Source: Zoogloea sp041914405 (GTDB lineage Bacteria > Pseudomonadota > Gammaproteobacteria > Burkholderiales > Rhodocyclaceae). Taken from it: 64,000 bases of DNA. Below are positions 8,097-15,063 of this stretch, piece after piece; positions within the stretch are counted from its first letter, which is position 1, and every line of letters starts with the position of its first letter. Location: assembly GCF_041914405.1 (NCBI RefSeq), contig NZ_JAYSDK010000006.1, forward strand, positions 1-64,000, in the 5' to 3' direction. The translations under genes were made by a program, and so were the position numbers. The notes under the pieces are model-generated. The model had not been told where the DNA came from. It made no database searches and saw only the letters and a list, made by a program, of their open reading frames with translations.

Positions 8097-8690
8097 TTAC
8101 GCCGCCTGGCGGGCGCGCAGGTCGCGCAGCAGGTACAGCGGTGCTTTGTGGTACAGCTTGATGTCGTGGTACGGGTCGGTGAGGATCTTGGTCAGCCACA
8201 CCAGGCCGGTCTGCACGTCCTTCAGGAAGAACAGATGGACCGTGCGGAACAGCAGGCCGCTGACACCGAGGGCCAGCCACAGCAGGCCCAGGTGGTCGAT
8301 GAAGCCGCCGACGCCGGTATGGGCCTCGAACAGGCCGAACATCGTCGGGTTGAGCCACAGGGCAACCGGGATGAAGGCCCAGATCGACAGCAGTACGACC
8401 TTGCGCTTGAGGTTGTAGCCGACCTTCACGGCCTCCTTGTAATCGTTGGTGACCTGGTTCTCTTCGTCGTAGCCGAGGGGCTCGAAGAAGAAGTGGCCGG
8501 ACTGGCGGGTGACCATCGAGATCAGCCAGCCGATCAGTGCCGCCTTCACCGGATCGACGAAGAGCAGCGAATAGGCCACCAGAAAGCTCACCGCGCTGAT
8601 GAAGTGCAGGGTCTGGTTCATGCGGCTGTGGTGGTAGAAGCGATGATCGTCCCACCGCTGGATTTCAAGGGCGCGCAAAAAGTTCTTCAT
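8097..8690 (-). CDS. Mpo1-like (DUF962-related) membrane protein
   Basis: The 197-residue protein has about four hydrophobic segments. Residues 19-32 (YHHSRMNQTLHFIS) and GHFFFEPLGYDEENQ near residue 65 resemble the histidine-bearing YxxYHxxxxNxxxH and GHxxFE motifs of the Mpo1/DUF962 family. Yeast Mpo1 is an Fe(II) dioxygenase of 2-hydroxy fatty acid alpha-oxidation. If these histidines hold iron, a fatty-acid role is plausible. The neighbourhood (psd, aminotransferase) is also lipid-like. The match is by motif only, and the family also contains uncharacterised bacterial members. Confidence 0.6.
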   Translation of the reverse strand: MKNFLRALEIQRWDDHRFYHHSRMNQTLHFISAVSFLVAYSLLFVDPVKAALIGWLISMVTRQSGHFFFEPLGYDEENQVTNDYKEAVKVGYNLKRKVVLLSIWAFIPVALWLNPTMFGLFEAHTGVGGFIDHLGLLWLALGVSGLLFRTVHLFFLKDVQTGLVWLTKILTDPYHDIKLYHKAPLYLLRDLRARQAA

Positions 8691-8887
8691 GGACTCTCCT
8701 GGATGGCGAACGACCCGGATCAGGTTGGAATGGCTCGAAATGGGGTCTTCAAGGCAAGACTAAGAAGCGCGGGTTACGGGGCGGCTGCGGTTTTGTTAAG
8801 GAACGGTGATGCCGGTCATCGCTTTGGCATAAAGTGGCGATCGACCGCCGACAGAATCCGTTGCGGTGTATTGGGAGACGCACAGCG

Positions 8888-9685
8888 ATGGATGCGGTGA
8901 AGGAAAACAGGCTCGGCGCGATACTCGTGGTCGCGCTGCTGGTGGGGATTGCCCTGATCATGGGCGGCGAGGCGTGGCGCCATTGGCTGCCCAAGCTGTT
9001 GCTGGCCGGGGCTTTGCTCGGAGCGTTGGTGTTCGTCTGGCGTAAATGGCGTCTCAAGGCGCGGGAGCGTTTTTTGGGCGCTTTCCTGTTTCCTGCCAGC
9101 CTTGGCCGCAAGCTCGGGCAGATCTATCCCCATCTCAGCGCCGCGCAGGTGGACATGGTCATCCGTGAGCTGAGAACCTTCTTCCGTGCAGCCAATGCAG
9201 CCCAGGGGCGCATGGTGTCCATGCCCAGCCAGGCGGTAGATGTGGCCTGGCACGAGTTCATCCTGTTCACGCGGGGCTACCGGCAGTTTTGCGCCCGCGG
9301 GTTGGGGCGTTTTCTTGATCACACACCTGCCGAGCACATGGCGACGCCGGTTTCCGCTCGGCAGGGACTGCGGCGTACCTGGCTGCATGCCTGCCGTTTC
9401 GAAGGCATCGATCCCAACAAGCCGGACCGGCTACCGATGCTCTTTGCGCTGGATGCGCTGTTGGAGATTCCAGACGGCTTCCGTTACGTGCTGGATTGTT
9501 CCGGCGTGGCGGACGCGCAGGGCGTCCCGGCCTATTGCGCCAGCGACATCGGTTGCGGCGGTTCCTGCACTGCGGACGGGATTAGCGATTGCAGCCACGG
9601 ACACGGCGACGGTGCGTCCGACGGCGGTTCTGGCGGGGATGGGGGAAGCGGTTGTGGAGGCGGTTGCGGAGGCGGCGGCGACTGA
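8888..9685 (+). CDS. Membrane protein with DUF1399-like WHEFxxxTxxY motif and Gly/Cys-rich tail
   Basis: The ATG at 8888, with GGGAG upstream, gives 265 residues. Two adjacent membrane segments (about residues 10-27 and 35-50) are followed by a soluble domain with VDVAWHEFILFTRGYRQFC. This resembles the WHxxIlxTxxYxxFC signature of glycine-rich domain (DUF1399) proteins. The last 45 residues are almost only Gly, Ser, Asp and Cys, with repeats such as GCGGGCGGGGD and nine or so cysteines. Such tails suggest metal binding or disulfide cross-linking. Function unknown. It is divergent from the Mpo1-like gene and convergent with the cyanophycin locus. Confidence 0.7.
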   Translation: MDAVKENRLGAILVVALLVGIALIMGGEAWRHWLPKLLLAGALLGALVFVWRKWRLKARERFLGAFLFPASLGRKLGQIYPHLSAAQVDMVIRELRTFFRAANAAQGRMVSMPSQAVDVAWHEFILFTRGYRQFCARGLGRFLDHTPAEHMATPVSARQGLRRTWLHACRFEGIDPNKPDRLPMLFALDALLEIPDGFRYVLDCSGVADAQGVPAYCASDIGCGGSCTADGISDCSHGHGDGASDGGSGGDGGSGCGGGCGGGGD

Positions 9686-9723
9686 GCGGGAGCATGCCCG
9701 CCGGCGGCCGTCTTGACGATTGC

Positions 9724-9755
9724 GGCGCAGGTTGGCGGGTGAGGCCGCCTGCGCC
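9724..9755. terminator. Bidirectional hairpin between convergent genes
   Basis: GGCGCAGG (9724-9731) pairs with CCTGCGCC (9748-9755) in the short gap between the Gly/Cys-tailed protein gene and the DUF1854 gene. No T-run is present, so termination strength is uncertain. Confidence 0.45.
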
Positions 9756-9767
9756 GAATGGAACGGA

Positions 9768-10235
9768 TTACAGGAAGCGGTCCAGAAGCCGCTTGCTGTG
9801 GGCATCCAGCCCGTAGCGGTCGCGGATCAGAAAGTGGATGCCGCGGCTGTCGGCGATCAGCAGGGCCGGCGGGGTGAGGCGGCGGATGTCTTCTTCGCCC
9901 TTCAGCACCATGCTGGTTGGGCCACGGTCGGTCTCGATCTCCCAGGTGCTGGGGGTGGCGAAGCTGGATACGCTGTGGATGCGCTGGATCACCGGCATGA
10001 ACTCGCGGCTGGCCATTTCGTCTTCCAGCAGCTTGCGCGGCGCATCGGGCAGGTCGGAAAGGCGGTCGATCCATGCGACTTCCTCGCCATCACCGTTGAT
10101 GAGGCCGATGCTCTCGGCCGGGGCTGCGATCGGAAAAGCGCGTACCGGGGTGATCAGCTGGGCCTGGCCGGTGGCGTCGATGAAGACGAGCTGGCCGAAG
10201 GCGTTGCGTTCCAGCTGGATGTTTTGCGTAGGCAT
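9768..10235 (-). CDS. Cyanophycin-associated DUF1854 protein
   Basis: This 155-residue soluble protein is typical of the DUF1854 family, found beside cyanophycin synthetases in proteobacteria. It shows the family features FIDATGQAQLITPVRAFPI, WEIETDRGPTSMVLKGEED and LLIADSRGIHFLIRDRYGLD. No enzymatic motif is visible. It starts 10 bases downstream of the ABC exporter stop, so the two are co-transcribed. The pair is divergent from the two synthetase genes. A role with the exporter, perhaps as an accessory subunit in cyanophycin metabolism, is inference from recurring context. Confidence 0.8.
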   Translation of the reverse strand: MPTQNIQLERNAFGQLVFIDATGQAQLITPVRAFPIAAPAESIGLINGDGEEVAWIDRLSDLPDAPRKLLEDEMASREFMPVIQRIHSVSSFATPSTWEIETDRGPTSMVLKGEEDIRRLTPPALLIADSRGIHFLIRDRYGLDAHSKRLLDRFL

Positions 10236-10245
10236 GGCGTGGTCT

Positions 10246-12567
10246 TCAGGCAGGGGTATGGGCGCGGTGGAAGGGCACGCGGGGCTTGTCTCCGTTGCCC
10301 AATGCGTCGTCGTCCAGCTTGCGGGTCTGGGCTTCGTAGAGGCGGAAGTAGGCGCCCTGTTTTTCCATCAACGCGTCGTGGTTGCCGATCTCGACGATCT
10401 GGCCGCGGTCCAGCACCACCAGACGGTCGGCCTTGCGCAGTGTGGACAGGCGGTGGGCGATGGCGATGGTAGTCCGGCCGCGGATGAGGTTTTCCAGCGC
10501 GGCCTGGATTTCCATTTCGGTCTCGGTATCCACCGCCGAAGTGGCCTCGTCGAGGATCAGGATGCGCGGGTCGATCAGCAGCGCCCGGGCGATGGAGATG
10601 CGCTGGCGCTCGCCGCCGGACAGGGCCTGGCCGCGCTCGCCGACCAGGGAATCGTAGCCTTGCGGCAGGCGCAGGATGAAGTCGTGGGCGTGGGCGGCGC
10701 GGGCGGCGGCGATGATCTCCTCGCGGCTCGCATCGGGCTTGCCGTAGGCGATGTTCTCGGCAATGGTGCCGAAGAACAGGAAGGGCTCCTGCAGCACCAG
10801 GCCAATGTTGCGACGGTACTCGGAGACTGGCACGGAGCGGATGTCCATGCCTTCGATGCGGATCGAGCCGTCGGTCACGTCGTAGAAGCGGCAGATCAGG
10901 TTGACCAGGGTGCTCTTGCCGGACCCCGAGTGGCCGACCAGGCCGATCATCTCGCCCGGCGCGATGTTGAGGTCCACGCCGCGCAGGATGGTGCGGTTGC
11001 CGTAGCGGAAGCCGACCCGCTTGACCTCGATGGCGCCGGTCACCTTGGGCAGGTGCTGGGGATTGACCGGATCGGGCACGCTGGAGACGTGGTCGAGGAT
11101 GTCGAAGATGCGCTTGGCGCCGGCGGCGGCTTTCTGCGTCACCGAGACGATCCGGCTCATGGAGTCCAGCCGGGTGTAGAAGCGCGAGATGTAAGCGATG
11201 AAGGCGGCCAGCGTACCGACCGTCACCGACTTCTCGGACACCAGCCAGATGCCGAAGCCCCAGACGATCAGCAGGCCGATTTCGGTCATCAGCGTGACGG
11301 TGGGGGAGAACACCGACCAGATCTTGTTCACCCGGTCGTTCACCGCCAGGTTGCGGGCATTGGCTTCACGGAAGCGGCCGACCTCGCGTTTTTCCTGCGC
11401 AAAGGCCTTCACCACGCGGATGCCGGGGATGGTGTCGGCGAGCACGCTGGTGACTTCGGACCACACCCGGTCCACTTGCTCGAAGCCGTAGCGCAGCTTG
11501 TCGCGCACGGTGTGGATCAGCCAGGCGATGAAGGGCAGCGGCACCAGTGTGACCAGGGCCAGCCACGGGTTGATGGATACCAGGATCACCGCGGTCATCG
11601 CGATCATCAGGCAGTCGGTGGCGAAGTCGAGCAGGTTCATCGACAGGAACAGGCAGATCCGGTCGGTCTCCGAGCCGATCCGCGACATCAGGTCGCCGGT
11701 GCGCTTGCCGCCAAAGTACTCCAGCGACAGGCCCTGCAGGTGCTCATATGTGGTTGTGCGCAGGTCGGCGCCGATGCGTTCGCTGACCAGGGCCAGGATG
11801 TAGGTCTTGGCCCAGCCGAGGCCCCAGGCGAAGGATGCGGCGACGAGCAGGCCGCCGAGCAGCATCATGACTTTCATGCTGTCGATGGGCTGGCCATTCT
11901 GGAAGGGGATCAGCACCTCGTCCATCAGCGGCATGGTGAGGTAGGGCGGCACCAAAGTGGCGGCCGTCGAGATCAGCGTCAGGATGAAGCCTGCCAGCAG
12001 CTGTTTCTTGTAGGGCTGGGCAAAGCGCCACAGGCGGAACAGGGTCCAGGTGGACGGTGGTGTGTGGATCTCGCGGGCGCAGGTCGGGCACTCGTCGGTA
12101 CCCGGCGGCAGCGGTGCATCGCAGGTCGGGCAGGTCAGCGGTTCGGGCGGCGTTGGCTGGCGGCCTGCCAGCACGCATTCGAGCTGGGCGTGGAAACGGT
12201 CGGCCAGGTTGCGGGCGGCCGGGTCCTGGGCCAGGGTAAAGCGCCAGCCGGCCAGCTTGCCGTCGGCGTCCACAAGATCGAGGCTGGCCACGCCAGCGTG
12301 GTCGCGGTGGCGCAAGGCCATACCGTTACGGAAGGTCCATACCTGCCAGTCCTTGGCCTGCAGATCCCAGGCCAGGAGGCGGCGATCCGTCAGGGCCACC
12401 AGACCGTCGCGGAACTGCAGGGTGGCATCGAGATCGAGGTTGAGGCTGGCCAGGACCTTTTCGCCGGCCTGCAGGGCCTTGTCGAGAAGGGGACGCCAGC
12501 TGTCGGGTACGGCCGGTCCGAGGTAGTCGGAATAGGCGGAAGGAAGGGCGGAGGACTCAGAATTCAT
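10246..12567 (-). CDS. Cyanophycin-associated ABC exporter with N-terminal zinc ribbon
   Basis: The 773-residue half-transporter has a soluble N-terminal domain, then a zinc ribbon with two CPTC knuckles (about residues 146-149 and 160-163). An ABC type-1 membrane domain (about 185-490) and an ATPase domain follow. The ATPase has Walker A GHSGSGKST, signature LSGGERQR and Walker B ILILDEAT. The frame is open to 12612. ATG 12567 is preferred because the upstream 15 residues run into the promoter region of the divergent gene. Family members sit next to cphA genes, but the cargo is unknown. The N-terminal zinc ribbon and DUF1854 partner are unusual for exporters. Confidence 0.85.
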   Translation of the reverse strand: MNSESSALPSAYSDYLGPAVPDSWRPLLDKALQAGEKVLASLNLDLDATLQFRDGLVALTDRRLLAWDLQAKDWQVWTFRNGMALRHRDHAGVASLDLVDADGKLAGWRFTLAQDPAARNLADRFHAQLECVLAGRQPTPPEPLTCPTCDAPLPPGTDECPTCAREIHTPPSTWTLFRLWRFAQPYKKQLLAGFILTLISTAATLVPPYLTMPLMDEVLIPFQNGQPIDSMKVMMLLGGLLVAASFAWGLGWAKTYILALVSERIGADLRTTTYEHLQGLSLEYFGGKRTGDLMSRIGSETDRICLFLSMNLLDFATDCLMIAMTAVILVSINPWLALVTLVPLPFIAWLIHTVRDKLRYGFEQVDRVWSEVTSVLADTIPGIRVVKAFAQEKREVGRFREANARNLAVNDRVNKIWSVFSPTVTLMTEIGLLIVWGFGIWLVSEKSVTVGTLAAFIAYISRFYTRLDSMSRIVSVTQKAAAGAKRIFDILDHVSSVPDPVNPQHLPKVTGAIEVKRVGFRYGNRTILRGVDLNIAPGEMIGLVGHSGSGKSTLVNLICRFYDVTDGSIRIEGMDIRSVPVSEYRRNIGLVLQEPFLFFGTIAENIAYGKPDASREEIIAAARAAHAHDFILRLPQGYDSLVGERGQALSGGERQRISIARALLIDPRILILDEATSAVDTETEMEIQAALENLIRGRTTIAIAHRLSTLRKADRLVVLDRGQIVEIGNHDALMEKQGAYFRLYEAQTRKLDDDALGNGDKPRVPFHRAHTPA

Positions 12568-12626
12568 CTCGGCGACGCGATTAGGCCCCAGAAAAGGGCC
12601 AGCGTAGGGCAAAATTGCGCCCGAAG

Positions 12627-12655
12627 TTTACTGACTCGTTACATGCGCGTATACC
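12627..12655 (+). promoter_or_regulatory. Candidate sigma-70 promoter for the cyanophycin synthetase genes
   Basis: TTTACT (12627-12632) and TATACC (12650-12655) are 17 bases apart, about 140 bases before the first synthetase ATG. The region is a 227-base divergent intergenic space shared with the ABC exporter gene. I see no other clear operator in it. Confidence 0.4.
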
Positions 12656-12794
12656 CGGCGGGTGGCCAGAAGCATCGCCGACCCGATATTTTTTCTCCCA
12701 GGTAATCCTGGCGGCGTCATCCGCGTTAAGGGGAGATCGAGTTTCCGTTGCCGAGAGCCGTAAACAGGCCCGTTACTTCCGAAGTGTCTCGTCC

Positions 12795-14990
12795 ATGACC
12801 AATAAAACGATCGAATTCCTCAATGTGCTCCACCTGCGGGGACCGAACATCTGGACCTACCGCTCAGTCCTCGAAGCCTGGGTCGACATCCATGACCTGG
12901 AAGACTGTCCGTCCAATGTGATCCCGGGTTTCTATGAGCGGCTGACGGCGATGCTGCCGTCCCTCATTGAGCACCGTTGCAGCATCGGCGAGCGGGGCGG
13001 CTTCCTCAAGCGCCTGCGGGACGGGACCTGGCCGGGACACATCCTCGAGCACGTCACCCTCGAGCTGCAGAACCTCGCCGGCATGTCCGGCGGCTTCGGC
13101 AAGGCGCGGGAGACCTCGCTGCGCGGCGTTTACAAAGTGGTGATCCGCGCCTGGCAGAAGGACGTGTCGATGGCCGCCCTCAACATGGGCCACGACCTGC
13201 TGATGGCCGCCATCGAGGGCCGCCCCTACGACGTGGACGCCGCCGTGCTGCGCCTGCGCGACCTGGTGGACAAGCACATGCTCGGCCCGAGCACCCGCTG
13301 CATCGTCGAGGCCGCCGCCGACAAGCAACGCCGCATTCCCTACATCCGCCTGCTGCCCGAGGGCAACCTCGTGCAACTGGGCTACGGTGCCCGCCAGCGC
13401 CGCATCTGGACCGCCGAGACCGATCGTACGCCGGCTATCGCCGAGAGCATCTCCCGCGAGAAGGACCTGACCAAGACGCTGCTGGAGTCCTGCGGCGTGC
13501 CGGTGCCGGAAGGCCGTATCGTAACCAGCGTCGAGGATGCCATCGAGGCCGCCGAGGACATCGGCTTCCCGGTGGTGGTGAAGCCCAGCGACGGCAATCA
13601 CGCCCGCGGCGTATTCACCAACATCCGCACCCCGCAGGAAGTGGCGGACGTGTTCCCGCTGTCCGCGGCGGAAGGCTCCGAGGTGATGGTGGAGCGCTTC
13701 GTGCAGGGCGCCGAGCACCGCCTGCTGGTGGTCGGCGGCAAGATGGTCGCCGCCAACAAGGGCGACATGGTGTCGGTGATCGGTGACGGCACGCATACCA
13801 TCGACGAGCTGATCGAGACCCAGATCAACTCCGATCCGCGGCGTGGCGTCGAGCACGAGTTCCCGCTCTACCTGATCAAGCTGGAAAACTACCCGGCCGC
13901 CCAGATGGAAGTGGCGCGCCAGGGCTATACCGGTGCCTCGGTGCCGCCGGAAGGCCAGGAGGTGATGATCGTCCGCACCAGCAACATGGCCTTCGACGTG
14001 ACCGACGAAGTGCATCCAGACACCGCCGAGCTGGCCTGCCTGGCGGCGCGCATCGTCGGCCTCGACATCGCCGGTGTGGATCTGGTCTGTGAGGACATCT
14101 CCAAGCCCCTGAGCGAGCAGCAGGGCGCCATCGTCGAAGTGAACGCCGGCCCCGGCTTGCTGATGCACATCAAGCCGGGTGTCGGCCAGCCGCGTCCGGT
14201 GGGTGAGGCGATCGTCGATCACCTGTTCGAGAAGGACGAGGACGCGCGCATTCCCATCGTCGGCGTCACCGGCAGCCGCGGCAAGACGCCGGTGGCCCGC
14301 CTGATCGCCCACCTGTCCCGCCTGTCCGGGCAGTACACCGGCCTGGCCTGCTCCGAGGGCGTGTTCCTCGATGGGCGCCAGGTGGAAACCGCCGAGGGTA
14401 CCAACTGGGACGCTGCCGAGCGCGTGCTGATGAACCGCTCCGTCGAAACCGCGGTGTTCGAGAACGGCTGCCGCAGCATCCTCGCCGACGGCACCGTGTA
14501 CGACCGCTGCTCGGTGGGCGTGGTCACCAACATCGACCCGGAACTCCATTACGGCGAGTTCTACATCGACTCCCCCGAAAAGGTCTGGAACGTCTTCCGT
14601 ACCCAGGTGGACCTGGTCCTGTCCAGCGGCGCTGCGGTGCTGAATGCCGAGGACCCGGCGGTCGTCGAGATGGCGTCCCTGTCCGACGGCGAGGTGATTT
14701 TCTACGCCGTCGACCCCAACGCCGAGGCCGTCGTGCAGGCCCGCAGCGAAGGCCGCCGCACGGTCTTCGTGAAGGACGGTGCCATTGTGCTGGCCACCGG
14801 CGAGCAGGAAGATCCGGTTGCCCGCCTGGCCAAGATCAAGCTGCTGGCAAACGGCGCCGGGGAGGAGCCGGGCGTGCTGTCCAACCTGCTGGCCGCCGTG
14901 GCGGGTGCCTGGGCGCTGGGCGTGTCGCCGGCGATGATTCGTGCCGGCGTCAAGCCCTACGATCCGAAAGCGCCGCTGCGCAACGACTGA
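12795..14990 (+). CDS. cphA': Cyanophycin synthetase, short paralogue (CphA'-type)
   Basis: The 731-residue enzyme starts at ATG 12795; the upstream open frame runs through promoter sequence. Domain order is an N-terminal CphA domain (1-200), ATP-grasp (about 210-470, with VVKPSDGNHARGV and IVEVNAGPG), and a Mur-ligase-like domain. The Mur P-loop reads GVTGSRGKTPVA (K497) rather than GTNGKTTT. The usual ETARGGxLREGLAFD segment is changed to FENGCRSILADGTVYD. The protein ends after the central Mur domain and lacks the C-terminal Mur domain of about 120 residues. It probably works with the full-length CphA downstream. An inactive or specialised Mur half is an inference. Confidence 0.88.
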   Translation: MTNKTIEFLNVLHLRGPNIWTYRSVLEAWVDIHDLEDCPSNVIPGFYERLTAMLPSLIEHRCSIGERGGFLKRLRDGTWPGHILEHVTLELQNLAGMSGGFGKARETSLRGVYKVVIRAWQKDVSMAALNMGHDLLMAAIEGRPYDVDAAVLRLRDLVDKHMLGPSTRCIVEAAADKQRRIPYIRLLPEGNLVQLGYGARQRRIWTAETDRTPAIAESISREKDLTKTLLESCGVPVPEGRIVTSVEDAIEAAEDIGFPVVVKPSDGNHARGVFTNIRTPQEVADVFPLSAAEGSEVMVERFVQGAEHRLLVVGGKMVAANKGDMVSVIGDGTHTIDELIETQINSDPRRGVEHEFPLYLIKLENYPAAQMEVARQGYTGASVPPEGQEVMIVRTSNMAFDVTDEVHPDTAELACLAARIVGLDIAGVDLVCEDISKPLSEQQGAIVEVNAGPGLLMHIKPGVGQPRPVGEAIVDHLFEKDEDARIPIVGVTGSRGKTPVARLIAHLSRLSGQYTGLACSEGVFLDGRQVETAEGTNWDAAERVLMNRSVETAVFENGCRSILADGTVYDRCSVGVVTNIDPELHYGEFYIDSPEKVWNVFRTQVDLVLSSGAAVLNAEDPAVVEMASLSDGEVIFYAVDPNAEAVVQARSEGRRTVFVKDGAIVLATGEQEDPVARLAKIKLLANGAGEEPGVLSNLLAAVAGAWALGVSPAMIRAGVKPYDPKAPLRND

Positions 14991-15063
14991 GCCGCCACCG
15001 AACAATGATGAAGGGCTGCCCGACGTTGGTGGCCCCTGAGAAAAACGACAAGGACTGTTATCC

